In this document: piece by piece, positions 45,251-57,689 of the stretch
Position numbering within the stretch: position 1 is the stretch's first letter
Layout: each line of letters opens with the position of its first letter
From: Rhinopithecus roxellana
Lineage: Eukaryota > Chordata > Mammalia > Primates > Cercopithecidae
Direction of reading: 5' to 3'
Assembly (NCBI RefSeq): GCF_007565055.1
Contig: NC_044553.1
Coordinates: 98,741,858-98,805,857, forward strand
Length of the DNA: 64,000 bases
Notes under the pieces: model-generated
What the model was told of the DNA's origin: nothing
What the model saw: the letters and a program-made list of their open reading frames with translations, nothing else
The model's database searches: none
Program-made: the position numbers and the translations under genes

Positions 45251-46740
45251 TTCCTTTTTACCTGGAGTTGTAACATTTTTATTAACAGAAAATATTTTGT
45301 CTGTTCAGTGGCTGCTTGCAGATCTTAAATTTATATAACTGATAGGTGTCATGGAAGTGATCCTTTAGAGATAGAAAAATATCTCTAACCTAATAACTTT
45401 CTAAGAAAAATCAAGCAGTCTTTCTATCTCAGACCATGCTAAGCAAATATTTATTCTTATTAAATTATCTCACTAATGGAAAATTAAAAAGTGATAAGGA
45501 CTCTTTAAAATAATAAATTTCTCCTTGTAATTTATTATAACATTTATAGTGTACTTTATCATTCATTAATGTGGCAAATGTTTATTGGTTAGTACTAGGT
45601 ACACCCTTCAGTGAATGAATAGTCAAAGCCATTTCAAAACTTACTTTGTGGTAGAGTATAATAAATAGTAAGCAAAAAATACATAATAAGTAAATTATAA
45701 ATCATATTAGAAAATCCTAAGTGCTTTGGGGGATAAAACAAACAGAGCAAGATAGGAGAGATCAGACTGTGGTAGGAAAGAGTTGTAACTGAAAATACAA
45801 TAAAGTAGTTTGAGTAAGCCTTCTTGAAAAGCAAAGACTGGAAGAGAGTGAGGGAATTGGCCACACATCTAGCTAAGGAAAGCAGTAAAGACATGGCACC
45901 CAGTACAAAGGTTCTGTATTTTACAACTCTTAAATGCTATCTAAGAAATGTATAAGCTTCCACTCATGCAAAGTAAAAGTGTGGAGCTCTGGACATAGGA
46001 TTTGAGGATGTCAGTTATCCCCCAAATTTCCAGATCTTTATTTCAGAACTGTACAAAATCATTTTGTACCAAAAATAGTGCTATGTACAATGGGCACTAT
46101 TAATATTTATTAAAGGAATGTTAGTTGTTTTGGTTATATTTTAAGCTATGAATACTTGATCCCAGAAAATTAAAAAATTTGATTAATATCTACAGCTTTA
46201 ATATAATTAATTTACTTGTAAGAAAATTATACTCTCTGTAGGTTCATACATAATTCAAATTGTCTTCTCTAATATTAGTTTGTCTCTAGATATTAATCTT
46301 ATAATTTATGAATGTTATCATAAACTTAAAAATTATATGAGTTTCAGTGACATATTGTATCACATAATTTTAGTTTCTTCTACCAATATAACATAATAAA
46401 ATTCTGCTATATTTATTAACAACTCTGGTTGATCAGCTGATGGAAAAATGAACAGCTCTTTGTTAATTAGATTTGATTTCCAGGTAGAATCTATCTCTGA
46501 TTTGATGCTTAGCCATAGGTCACACTATTAACTGACTGAGGACACTTTGCTATGCTACACAAAAACCTACACGTGACTCCAAAATGTATCATTATTCTCT
46601 CATATTTCTGTACTTATACTGGATTTGGAAGAATAAATATTATATTCTATTGATGTGCATGTTGCTAAACATTACATAAATTATGTAATACTACAGCAAC
46701 TGACAATTTGTTTTATTCATTTATTTTTTTATTTTTTTTT
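45251..46740. other. 1.5 kb with no gene recognised
   Basis: AT-rich DNA with no recognisable exon. Remnants of old L1 may persist at its left edge. Confidence 0.45.
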
Positions 46741-46741
46741 C

Positions 46742-47054
46742 CAGGCGTAGTGGCTCGTGCCTGTAATCCCAGCACTTTGGGATGCTGAGGCAGGTGGATC
46801 ACGAGGTCAAGAGATCCAGACCATCTTGGCCAACATGGTGAAATTCCATCACTAGTAAAAATACAAAATTTAGCTGGGCATGGTGGCATGCGCCTGTAGT
46901 CCCAGCTACTCAGGAGGCTGAGGCAAGAGTATAGCTTGAACCAGGGAAGTAGAGGTTGCAGTGAGCCAAGATCACGCCACTGCACTTCAGCCTGGTGACA
47001 GAGTGAGACTCCCTCTCAAAAAAAAAAACAAAAAACAAAAAACAAAAAAAAACT
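46742..47054 (+). mobile_element. Alu element with (AAAAAC)n-like tail
   Basis: Starts CCAGGCGTAGTGGCTCGTGC and includes GGTGGATCACGAGGTCAAGA, CCAACATGGTGAAATTCC, TTTAGCTGGGCATGGTGG and CTTCAGCCTGGTGACAGAG. The tail is a run of A interrupted by C. Intermediate age (AluS/Y). Confidence 0.9.
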
Positions 47055-47229
47055 GTTTTTGAGATTCTTTTCCCACGATGATACTTAAAGATATATCTTA
47101 TCCATCTTAACCGCTACAATACATAAAGAAAACGGAGCATTTGCTTTCCTTTGTTCTAAATACATTTATCATACTGAAATATATGTTTTTCCCCTAATTT
47201 TAAGTTTTCTTGACATTGCTATGAAAAAC

Positions 47230-47248
47230 TATTTCAGTGTACTTTTAT
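47230..47248 (+). repeat. Imperfect L1 target-site duplication, left
   Basis: CTATTTCAGTGTACTTTTA corresponds to CTATTTAGTGTACATTA at 49,243-49,259, with small differences. Confidence 0.65.
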
Positions 47249-49242
47249 ATATATATTTTAAGTTCTGGGATACATGTGCAGAACATGCAGGTTTCTTACA
47301 TAGGTATACACGTGCCATGGTGGTTTGCTGCATCCATCAACCCATCATTTACATTAGGTATTTCTCCTAATGCTATCCCTCCCCATGGCTCCCACCCTGG
47401 ACAAGCTCTGGTGTGTAATGTTCCCCTCCCTGTGTCCATGTGTTTCCCTTGTTCAACTCCCACTTATGAATGAGAACATGCAGTGTTTGGTTTTCTGTTC
47501 CTATGTTAGTTTGATGAGAATTTGGGTTTCCAGTTTCATCCATGTCCCTGCAAAAGACATGAACTCATCCATTTTTTAAGGCTGTATAGTATTCCATGGT
47601 GTATATTTGCCACATTTTCTTTATCCAGTCTATCATTGATGGGCATTTGGGTTGTTTCCAAGTCTTTGCTATTGTGAGTAGTCCTGCAATAATCATACGT
47701 GTGCATGTGTCTTTATAGTAGAATGATTTATATTCATTTGTGTATATACCCAGTAATGCTATTGCTGGGTCAAATTGTATTTCTGGTTCTAGATCCTTGA
47801 GGAACTCCACACTGTCTTCCACAATAGTTGAACTAATTCACATTCCCACCAACAGTGTAAAAGCATTCCTATTTCTCCAAATCCTCTCCAGCATCTGTTG
47901 TTTCCTGACTTTTTTAATGATCACCATTCTAACTGGCGTGAGATGGTATCTCATTGTGATTTTGATTTGCATTTCTCTGTTGACTAGTGATGATGAGCTT
48001 TTTTTCATATGTTTGTTGACTGTATAAATGTCTTCTTTTAAGAAGTGTCTGTTCATATCCTTTGCCCACTTCTTGGTGGGATCATTTGTTTTCTTCTTGT
48101 AAATTTGTATAAGTTACTTGTAGATTCTGGGTATTAGCCCTTTGTCAGATGGATAGATGCAAAAATTTTCTCCCGTTCTGTTCACCTGATGATAGTTTCT
48201 TCTACTGTGCAGAGCTCTTTAGTTTATTTAGAACCCATTTGTATATTTTGGCTATTGTTGTCATTGCTTTTTGTGTTTTAGTCATGAAGTCTTTGCCCAT
48301 GCCTATGTGCTGAATGGTATTGCCTAGGTTTTCTTCTAGGGATTTTTATGGTTTTAGATCTTATGTTTAAGTCTTTATTCCACCTTGAGTTAATTTTTGT
48401 ATAAGGTGTAAGAAGGGGTCTAGTTTCAGTTTTCTACGTATGGCTAGCCAGTTTTCCCAACACCATTTATGGAATAGGTGATCCTTTCTCCATTGCTTGT
48501 TTTTATCAGGTTTGTCAAAGATCAGGTGGTTGTAGATGTGTGGTGTTATTTCTGAGGCCTCTGTTCTGTTCCATTGGTCTATATATCTGTTTTGGTATCA
48601 GTACCATGCTGTTTTGGTCACTGTAGCCTTGTAGTATAGTTTGAAGTCAGGTAGCATGATGCTTCTAGCTTTGTTCTTTTTGCTTAAGATTGTCTCGGTT
48701 ATATGGGCTCTTTTTGGCTTTCATATGAAATTTAAATTAGTTTTTTTCTAATTTTGTGAAGAAAGTCAATGGTAGGTTGATGGTAATAGCACTGAATCTA
48801 TAAATTACTTTGGGCAGTATGGATATTTTCACGATATTGATTATTCCTATTCATGAGCATGGAATATTTTTCCATGTGTTTGTGTCTTCTCTTATTTCCT
48901 TGAGCAGTGGTTTGTAGTTCTCCTTGAAGAGGTCCTTCACATTTTTGTATTCTTAGGTATCTTATTCTCTTTGTAGTAATTGTGAATGGGAGTTCACTCT
49001 TGATTTGACTATCTGTCTGTTGGTGTATAGTAATGCTTGTGATTTTTGCCGATAGATTTTTTATCTTGAGACTTTGCTGAAGTTGTTTATCAGCTGAAGG
49101 AGATTTGGGGCTGAGACAATGAGGTTTTCTGAGTATACAAGCATGCCAACTGCAAACAGAGGCAACTTGACTTCCTCTTTCCCTATTTGAATGCCCTTTA
49201 TTTCTTTATCTTGCCTGATTGCCCTGGCCAGAACTTCCAATA
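47249..49242 (-). mobile_element. 5'-truncated primate L1 (older L1PA/L1PB type), antisense
   Basis: A 2.0 kb antisense L1 from its 3'UTR end (TTTTAAGTTCTGGGATACAT) into ORF2 (GATTGCCCTGGCCAGAACTT). It clearly matches L1PA-type text, for example GCTGTATAGTATTCCATGGT, TTTGCCCACTTCTTGGTGGG and CCATGCTGTTTTGGTCACTG, but carries many substitutions and stops. Imperfect duplications of about 17 bp flank it. It is inserted into or beside older L1M. Confidence 0.85.
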
Positions 49243-49259
49243 CTATTTAGTGTACATTA

Positions 49260-50000
49260 TTTTAAGTGTGAAGTTTTCCCCAAGATAAATATAGCTTTAT
49301 ATATGAAGGGTATTCTAGAATGTATATCTAGGAGTACACTTTCTGGGCTTTGTGTACACACATTTACAACATTATTAGGTATTTTGTCAATTGCCCCCTC
49401 AAGTTGTTGCCTCACTTTACACTCCAACCACTCATAAAATTACCTGTTTCCTCATATCCTCACGAGCACTTGGTGATATTGCTTTAATACGTGTGACTCA
49501 GCTTGATATACTGTTGTTTAATATGTTCTCTCATTAGTACTAAAGTTAAATATTCTCACAGTTATTTGCCTTTTGGATTTATTTCTCTGTAAATCATCAT
49601 TTTATATTATTTGCTAATTTTGTGTTGGTTGTCTTTTACTTCTTTGTGAGGTCTCCACTGTATTCTGAATATTAATCCTTTGCTCACTTTGAATATGTTA
49701 CCCTAATATCTTATGTCTTGAATAGGTTCTGATGATAAATTTGCTGTCATTCTTGTTTATGTTCCTCTCTTATGTGTCTTTTTTGCTCTAGTTGTTTTTT
49801 TTCTGTTTGTTTATTTGTTTTGTTATTTGACAGCAAGCTCATCCTTAAGCTCTAGGTGATTTTAGTTCTCTTTTTATTACCATTTCTTAGCTACTTGTTT
49901 AGTTGTTGGAATTTCACAAATAACAGTAAAACTATAGGCCTTTTGTAGCAACCCTGCATTAAAAGAAGGCTATTTTCCTTATTTAGATAGTTTTTAGACA
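49260..50000 (-). mobile_element. Old L1M remnant, antisense
   Basis: TTTCCTCATATCCTCACGAG, AGTTATTTGCCTTTTGGATT and GAATATTAATCCTTTGCTC are worn antisense ORF2 text. Confidence 0.55.
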
Positions 50001-51165
50001 GCTTTTATATTTATATTCACAAGTAGGATTGAGATTCATTATTCTATTCTCCACTTTTTCTTACTTAATTTCTCTATTAAGTCTATTCAAGGTATATCAA
50101 ATGATGAGACACTGTATAGATTAGATTATTGTCATGGAATAAGAGAAAAGACAGTTGTGCCTGATGTAACTTTAGTACAGATTTTAAATACTTTACTGGC
50201 TGTAGGTCTACAGTAAATATTTATTACTCCTCAAAAAAATCATGTTTTTTTCTGTAAAATTATCTATAGTGTCTAATTTTTCTAAATATATTTTCATAAG
50301 CATTTTCATATTTTAATCCCTTTTGAACTAACCTTTTATTTCTAATATTACATTTTCCTTAATTTTATTTGGAAAAAAAATTCCTTAACAAAGATTTTTA
50401 AACAGCTTCAGAAACTAATATTTCTTTGTTTTATATTTCATGTAGTATACTCATATTAATTATTCCCTTTCTTCTACTTGTTTATGTTCCTTGTTCATTT
50501 ATGAAGTATTTATATGGGGATACTTAGATTATTGAATTGTGACTTTTATTCCTCTTAATATGTACTGAAAGCTATAAGTTTTAGCATTAAATATTGCCTT
50601 ATTACATCATATACTATTTAATATGTAATGTTTTCTTTTTTTAGCATTAAATATATTGCTAATTTCTATTTTAATTATTTCTTTAACATATCATTATTTT
50701 GCAGCCTAGTTTCTTTTTTTAAATTTATGATATAAATGAATTCAGGTTGCATTTATGTTATTGATTTAATATTTTATTACATTGTAAACTTTGCTTATTA
50801 TGAATGTAATTAATGATATTTCATTATATTTTTAATATCCATTGAGATTCCTCGGTTACAATATAATTATGACTCTTAAATGCTCGAACATGTATTTTTA
50901 ATAAATGGAAACAGGATACTGTATATGTGTACTATGTACGATTTGTTAAATATATTTGTTAAATATTCCATATTTTTTCTAATACCTGTTTAGATGATCT
51001 ACAACAAATATATAAGCATATATACATATTATTAAAATTTTTTACAAATGTTTTCTTCTGTTTCTCCAATTTTTTCCATACATTTTGAATATATATTATT
51101 ATCAAATATTCAATTTATTGCATATTCCTATTGAATTTTCTATTATTATGAAGTCACTGTCTGCT
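50001..51165. other. AT-rich unassigned DNA
   Basis: Extremely AT-rich. No exon or named repeat. TTTTTTAGCATTAAAT-like text occurs twice near 50,575-50,660. Confidence 0.45.
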
Positions 51166-51643
51166 CTTGTTATATAGTGCTAAATAGAAAACATATCATT
51201 CCTAAAACTTAGCAGCATAAAACAACAATAATTATTTGTTTTGCTTGCCAACATGCAGTTGTGAAAGATCTCTATGGGAGAGACTTGTTTCTATCCCAGG
51301 CATCCTCAACTGAGGCTCAGTTGAGAACTGTTGGATTTGCTTTTATGATGGCTCACTCATATGGTTAGCAGTCAGTAGGGTGGTTATCAAGCTGAGGGCT
51401 AAATGACTTGATTGCTCTTCATGTGAAACTTCCCTTTGGTTTTGATTTCCTCACAGCGCAGTGACTGGATTCCAAGGGAATCTGTATCAAGAAAAAGAGC
51501 ACCAAGGAAAATCCATGTCACCTTTCCTGACCACTGATGCAGCTTCCATTCTACCACATTTCATTCATCAAGGTAGGCACAAAGCTCTGCTGAGATTCAG
51601 TGGGCAGGAAAATAACCCTCATTGTCATGCCTAGTGCCTTAGC
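51166..51643 (-). mobile_element. MLT1-like LTR, antisense, diverged
   Basis: Begins with CTTGTTATATAGTGCTAAAT and AACTTAGCAGCATAAAACAA, the antisense MLT1 3' end. It continues with ACTGAGGCTCAGTTGAGAAC, GATGGCTCACTCATATGGTT and AAGGGAATCTGTATC. Boundaries are approximate. Confidence 0.5.
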
Positions 51644-51780
51644 AAAGATATACCTAACGTAAATGACGAGTTAATGGGTGCAGCACACCAACATGGCACA
51701 TGTATACATATGTAATATGTAACAAACCTGCACATTGTGCACATGTACCCTAGAACTTAAAGTATAATAATAAAAAAAAA
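51644..51780 (+). mobile_element. L1PA 3'-end fragment
   Basis: About 135 bp of L1 3'UTR: GATATACCTAACGTAAATGA, GACGAGTTAATGGGTGCAGC, CACCAACATGGCACATGTAT and AACTTAAAGTATAATAATAA, with a short A-tail. It is an extremely 5'-truncated insertion. ATATGTAA is duplicated inside it. Confidence 0.88.
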
Positions 51781-52081
51781 GAAGACAGACATTCTTGCAG
51801 CCATTTTTGGAAAATACAGTCCACTACACATTCTTTGTAGTAATGTGAGCTTAGTTTTTGTTTTCTTTTGTCCTGATATCTAGACTGATATTCATATTAA
51901 TTTACCTATATAAGTATTCATCATGTTCTGGTTTGCCTAATATATCATTTTTAAGTTCCTTAACTGCCAACTATTTTGAAAAATCAAATCTGAGATATTT
52001 ATCACATACAAGTGTAGTCCAATTATAGTTTTTAATAATTTCCCATATATAAGTAACACAGGAAATTTTAAGTTTAGTTCT
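51781..52081. other. Short unassigned stretch
   Basis: No gene or named repeat recognised. Confidence 0.45.
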
Positions 52082-52215
52082 AGCCTACTGCAATAAAGCA
52101 AATATCATAATGAGTCACACAAATTTTTTGGTTTCCCAGTACATAAAAAAGTTATGTTTACACTATACTGTAGTGTATTGTGTGCAATAATATGTTAATA
52201 TGTTTTAAAACCATA

Positions 52216-52563
52216 TGTATTAGTCTGTTTTCATGCTGCTGTTAAAGACATACCTGAGACTGGGAAATTTATAAAGAAAAATTGATTCACAGTTCCACAC
52301 GGCAGGGAAGGTCTCACAATCATGGTGGAAGGCAAAAAGCACATCTTACATGGCGGTAGACAAGAGAAAATTTGTGCAGAGAATCTTTCCCTTGTAAAAC
52401 CATCAGATCTCGTGAGACTTATTCACTATCATAAGAATAGCACAGGAAAGACTTGCCCCCATGGTTCAATTACCTCCCACCAGGTCCCTCCCACAAAACA
52501 TGGGAATTGTGGGAGCTACAATTCAAGATGAGATTTGGGTGAGGACACAGCTAATCCATATCA
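52216..52563 (-). mobile_element. THE1 solo LTR, antisense
   Basis: Starts TGTATTAGTCTGTTTTCATG and ends CTAATCCATATCA. Flanking pentamers CCATA and CCATG resemble a 5-bp duplication with one change. It sits within Tigger1, so it is younger than that element. The 69-codon frame inside is not a gene. Confidence 0.9.
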
Positions 52564-52582
52564 CCATGTATATACCTTGATG

Positions 52583-52600
52583 AAAAAATACTTTATTGCC
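52583..52600 (+). repeat. Target-site duplication of AluY, left copy
   Basis: AAAAAATACTTTATTGCC, repeated exactly at 52,913-52,930. Confidence 0.92.
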
Positions 52601-52912
52601 GGCTGGGCGCGGTAGCTCAAGCCTGTAATCCCAGCACTTTGGGAGGCCGAGACGGGCGGATCACTAGGTCAGGAGATCGAGACCATCCTGGCTAACACAG
52701 TGAAACCCCGTCTCTACTAAAAAAAAATACAAAAAAAAAAAAAAAAAAAAACTAGCCGGGCGAGGTGGCGGGCGCCTGTAGTCCCAGCTACTCGGGAGGC
52801 TGAGGCAGGAGAATGGCGTAAACCCAGGAGGCGGAGCTTGCAGTGAGCTGAGATCCGGCCACTGCACTCCAGCCTGGGCGACAGAGCGAGACTCCGTCTC
52901 AAAATAAAAAAA
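52601..52912 (+). mobile_element. AluY, Old World monkey type (AluYR-like), young
   Basis: Full length from GGCTGGGCGCGGTAGCTCAA to the tail. Carries AAGCCTGTAATCCC, ACTAGCCGGGCGAGGTGGCG and GCTGAGATCCGGCCACTGC, the cercopithecoid pattern. The middle A-rich linker is expanded to 21 A at 52,731-52,751. Exact 18-bp duplications flank it. Few substitutions; inserted into Tigger1. Confidence 0.93.
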
Positions 52913-52999
52913 AAAAAATACTTTATTGCCAAATAAAAGTGCTCACAATTACCTAAGCCTTCACCAAGTCATAATCTTTTTGCTGGTGAAGGGTCTTGT

Positions 53000-54720
53000 C
53001 TTGATATTGATGGCTGTTGACTTACCAGGCTTGTGGTTGCTGAAGGTTAAGCACATTTTGCAATTGTTTAAAATAAGACAATGATAAAGTTTGAAACATT
53101 AACTGATTATTCCTTTCATGAAAGATTTTTCTGTAGTACACCAAGCTCTTTGAGAGCATTTTCCCCATAGTAAAACTTCCTTCAAAATTGGAGTCAATCT
53201 TCTCAAACCTTGCTGCTGCTTTATCAAATTCATGGAATTTAGTTAATAAGTCTTTTGTTGTTATTTCAACAATGTTTACAGAATGCAAATCTGGAATAGA
53301 TTCCATTTCAAGAAACCACTTTCTTTTCTCATCCAAAAGAGGCAAATCCTCATCCATTGACGTTTTATCATGAGACTGCAGCAGTTCAATCACATCTTCA
53401 GGATTTACTTCTAATTCTTGTTCTCTTGCTATTTCTACCAAATCTATAGTGAGAAGTTCTGAACCCCTCAAAGTTGCTCATGAGAGTTGGAATCAACTTC
53501 TTTCAAAATTCTGTTAATATTGATATTCTGACTTTTCCCCTTGAATCAAAAATGTTCTTAATGGCATATAGAAAGGTGAATCTTTTCTAGAAAATTTTCC
53601 ATTGAATAAGACTTTCCCCATATTCATCATAGGAATGTCTATGGCAGCTACAGTCCTATGAAATGTATTTCTAAAAATAATAAGACTTGAAAGTCAAAAT
53701 TACTTCTTGATCCATGGGCTGCAGAATGGATGTTGCATTAGCAGGCATAAAAACATGTACCTTCTTGGATATCTTCATCCAAGATCCTGCATGGTGAGGT
53801 ACATTGTCAGTGAACCACATTACTTTGAAAATAATCTGTTTTTTCAGCAGTAGGTCTCAACAGTGAGATTAAACTATTTGGTAAACCATACTGTAAAGAG
53901 ATGTGCTGTCCTTCAGGCTTTGTTGTTTCATTTGTAGAAAATAGACAGAGTAGATGTATTATAATTCTTAAGGACCTTAGAATTTTCAGAATGGTTAAGG
54001 AGAATTGGCTTCAACTTAAAATCACTAGGTCAAATAGCTCCTTGAACAAGAGAGATAGCCTGTCCGTTGAAGTTTTGAAGCAAGGATTCAAAAGATTTGA
54101 AGAGGATTGGTTTCTCCTCTCTAGTTATGAAAATTCTAGATGGTATCTTCTTCCAAGGTTGTTTTGTCTACCTTGGTAATCTATTGTTTAGTGTAGCCAT
54201 CTTCATCAAGGATCTTAGAGAGGTCTCTGTATAACTTGCTGAAGATTCTCCATTAGCACTTGCTTCTTCACCTAGCATTTTTGTGATAAGGAGATGGCTT
54301 CTTTCCTTAAACTTCATGAACCAAACACTGCTAGCTTCAAACTTTCCTTCTGCAGTTTCCTCACCTCTCTCAACCTTCACAGAACTGACGAGTTACGGCC
54401 TTCCTCTGGATTGGGCTTTGTTTTCAGGGAATGTTGTGGCTGGTTGATCTATCCAGACTACTAAAACTTTCTCCATATCAAAAATAAGGCTGTTGAGTTT
54501 TCTTATCATTCACGTGTTCACTGGAGTAGCACTTTTCATTTTCTTCAAGACCTTTTCCTTTGCATTCACAATGTGGTTGTTTGGTGAAAGAGGTCTAGCT
54601 TTCAGCCTGTCTCAGCTTTCAACATGCCTTCCTCACTAAGCTTAATCATTTCTAGCTTTTGATTTAAGTGAGAAAGTTGAGATTCTGCCTTTTACTTGAA
54701 CACTTAAAGGCCAGTGTGGG
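53000..54720 (-). pseudogene. Tigger1 transposase pseudogene
   Basis: A decayed pogo/Tigger-type DDE transposase. Reading from the 5' end at about 54,720, the remains include a CENP-B-like DNA-binding region: the frame at 54,168-54,380 carries VERGEETAEGKFEASS and MKFKERSHL. A broken catalytic core follows at about 53,500-54,150. The C-terminal part is in the frame 53,022-53,471 (149 codons), with VIELLQSHDKTSMDED, RKWFLEMESIPDL and YYRKIFHERNNQ. Several frameshifts and stops separate these pieces, so no full transposase (normally ~600 residues) can be made. Related domesticated host genes (the TIGD and JRK group) exist, but the decay argues against domestication here. Confidence 0.88.
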
Positions 54721-55128
54721 GTTATTAATTGGCCTACTTTCAGTAATGTTGTGTCTCAGGGAATGAGGAGATCCAAGGAGAGGGAAAGGAAGAGACACAG
54801 GGGAAATGATCATAGAAGGAGCAGTCAGAAAACACACGTTTATGGATTAAGTTTGCTGTTTTATATGAGAGCTTGTTCGTGGAGCCTCAAAACAAATATA
54901 ATAGTAACATCAAAGATTACTGATTACAGAACACCACAACAGGTATGATACTAATAAAAAAGTTTGAAATATTGGGACAATTAGAAAAATGTGACCCAGA
55001 GAGACATTTTTGTAGTGAGCACAAGCTGTTGAAAAATGGCACCAATAGACTTGTTCAATTCAAGGTTGCCACAAACTTTTAATTTGTAAAAATTGTAGTA
55101 TCTGTGAAGTGCAATAAAGCAAGTATAC

Positions 55129-57038
55129 ACGTGCATTTATTCTTAGCTTATTTTTTGAAATTTATTATACGTTTAATTGTTTTAATTTATTTCTTCCTTT
55201 TAATTTTGGTTGCTTATATGTTTTATTTCCTTCTCCTCTTTTACTGTTTTGAATGTTACACACTCCATTAATTTGTCTTTATAAATAGCATTAAATTTTG
55301 AATTTGTGCCTTTGACATTAAAATTTTTAAGTTAAGTACTATAAACAATTTATAGAACTTCAAGTAAAATTATCATCTTGTGACTTTTCAAATAATTATT
55401 TTATATAACTTTGTTTTCACATATTAATGTGAATCACTATTTTCACTTTTTCTTATTGTAGTTTTAGGTTTACTAATTTATTTGCTCAACTTTCCTGCTT
55501 GCATCTCATTTCTTCCTTTTGAATTCAATTTCATTATCTCTGAGTCATAGTTTTCAGGGATGCTGTGTGAGTGGTAGCCTCACTAAGTCTTTATTGAATA
55601 GAAATATGTTTGTTTTACTATTAATCTTAAATGACAATTGAACTGAGTGCAGGAGTCTAGGTTGACAGTTAATTTATCTGCAGTTTTAGCATTTTGAATT
55701 TGTTATTCTTTTGTCTTCTGGACTGTATTTTTTTTTTTCTGTTGGTGTATTTGCAACCAATTAATTTGTAAGTAGTATGTTCTTTATTAGGACTGTTTTT
55801 CCTTTTTGTATTCTACATTTCAGTAAAATTGTATAAGATGGTTTTATTTTTTACTTTTTCTGCTATATATTTCCTCTGTTTGTTGACTGTGAAAACACTT
55901 GCTTTTTATTAACTCCAGAAAATTATCAGCCTCTTTGTCAACATACATAGTTCATCCATTCTTTTATCTTCATCCATTCTATTACCTTCCTCTGAGATAG
56001 TGTTTGGACCTTGCCAACCTATCTTCCACAACTCTTCATTTCTCACTTACTTTTCACTTCTGTATTTCTCTAAACTGCATCCTAGTAAATAACCTCAGAT
56101 CAGTTTATTAGCTGTATTTAATATGTTGCTTAACAACCCACTGAGTTCATAACAATAACATTTTTTATAAATACTTTTTAGACATTCCATTTTACTTTTG
56201 TCCAGATCTGAATTTTTACATTTTTTTCTTCATGGTTTTAATATACAAATTGCTTGAAAAACAATCATTGCTTCTGTATTTCTCTTGTTATAATCACGCT
56301 TACGTTTACTCATGGCAGATGATTTTCTAGTATGTGTCTAAATAAGTGGATGAAAATATTTGATAAAACATGATATATAGTGGTCCTGTGTAGCAGAGAC
56401 AACTGGGTAAAATATTAAGATAAATGGATACTATAAGGGTAACATATAAAAGAACTTACAGAAGGAAAGCTCTAGAGAGATCTAGTAAAAATAAATACTG
56501 ACATAATAGCTGATAATTTTTGGAACTATTCTTCTGGTGATTTAAGACAACATATATAATGAAAATCTCAATCCTAACATATTTGAAATATAGGCTATGG
56601 GTAAGAATACTCATAGAAAAGTATTCTCTATTCAAAATCTTCTGAAGATGATTTTTTGTTGTTGTTGTTGGGGGGGTGGTGGCTAGGGAATGTACTTATT
56701 TCTCTATTCGTGTAGAACTTAATCTTTTTGTGGCTTTAAGAAGGAATGCCATTTTCAGCTCCTCAAATACTTACCTCCCCCATGGCCTGAGATCCCTCTC
56801 CTGTTTCATATGGATGCTTTAACAACCCAATTCCCAGGTCAATGAGATGGAATTCAATCCCTCGAGGAAGCCAGAGCATCACGATTTTTGCATTTTCTAT
56901 ATCTGTTTTTGATAAATTTTTATTCGCTCTCAAGAGCCCAAATAGTCATTTAAAAGGCAGCTTATTTTTTCTAGTCTTTGAATCTGCATGTAACAAATAG
57001 GTTTTCAGATATTTTCACCCACAACAAAAAACCAACCC
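55129..57038 (-). repeat. AT-rich DNA, in part old L1M/HAL1-like antisense
   Basis: Text such as TTTAATTATTTCTTCC-like runs, GAGTGCAGGAGTCTAGGTTG and TCTTCTGGACTGTATTTTTT resembles antisense 3' parts of old L1M or HAL1. The match is weak and boundaries are not visible. A (GTT)n GGGGGGG patch lies at 56,655-56,680. No gene. Confidence 0.35.
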
Positions 57039-57387
57039 TGTCTTAATCCATTTGGACTGCTGTAACAAAATTGATAATTTATAAACTATATCATTTATGC
57101 TCATAGTTATGGAAGCTGAGAATCCCAAGATCAGGCACTAGCAGATTCTCAGTGTCTGGTGGGGGCCCATTTCTTATAAAATGCCACTGTCTATGTGACC
57201 TCACATGGCAGAAGAGCAAGGCAGCTCTCTAGGTGCTCTTTTATAAGGGACAGTTATCTTATTCGTGGGGGTTGGTCACTTATTATCTTGTCAGTTCCCC
57301 AAGACTCCACCTCTTCATACCAATGCATTGGGGATTAGATCTCAACATATGAATTTTGGAGAGACGCAAACATTCAGACCAGCAGCA
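57039..57387 (-). mobile_element. MLT1B-like MaLR solo LTR, antisense
   Basis: Starts TGTCTTAATCCATTTGGACT and ends TTCAGACCAGCAGCA. The inside carries GTCTGGTGGGGGCCCATTTC, CTCACATGGCAGAAGAGC and TCAACATATGAATTTTGGAG, mirroring the sense LTRs at 3,475 and 13,684. Confidence 0.78.
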
Positions 57388-57689
57388 AGCTTTCGATTTA
57401 TTTCTTCCCTGCTCCCCTTTTTCCAACTGCAAATCACCATCTTCAGTGTTCCTGAAAACATTGTTATAAGGGAATCTGATTAAACACACTCATAAGAAGT
57501 TATAGGATTACTTGCATTTTAACAGAAGATGCTTATAAGCATAAAAACAGTTCATTATTTGATATCATCTCCAGTTGAAAACCAGCACCTGGAAAGTATT
57601 AGTGAAATATACCTAGCTATGTAACAAATTCTATTTAATCATTTCACAAAAACATAACTTCTATTATCAGCACCACTCTCTTAAAATAA
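57388..57689. other. Short unassigned stretch
   Basis: No gene or named repeat recognised. Confidence 0.45.

Larger units (their letters stand above)
52082..55128 (-). mobile_element. Tigger1 (TcMar-Tigger) DNA transposon, nearly complete, with two nested insertions
   Basis: An antisense Tigger1. The 3' end lies around 52,082-52,215 (GCAATAAAGCAAATATCAT, TTTTTTGGTTTCCCAGTACA). The transposase body spans about 53,000-54,720, and the 5' end is near 55,050-55,128 (GTTGCCACAAACTTTTAATT, GTGAAGTGCAATAAAGC). The two ends carry the related terminal sequence AGTGCAATAAAGC. A THE1 LTR and an AluY interrupt it at 52,216-52,563 and 52,601-52,912. Without them it is about 2.4 kb, the usual Tigger1 length. 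Confidence 0.9.

Noticed and set aside
46742..46985. 90-codon minus-strand frame with Alu-type peptide
   Set aside because: Typical antisense Alu translation, not a gene.
53022..53471. 149-codon minus-strand frame as a possible domesticated transposase gene
   Set aside because: It is only the C-terminal piece of a Tigger1 transposase. The rest is split by stops and frameshifts and no separate promoter or exon structure is visible.
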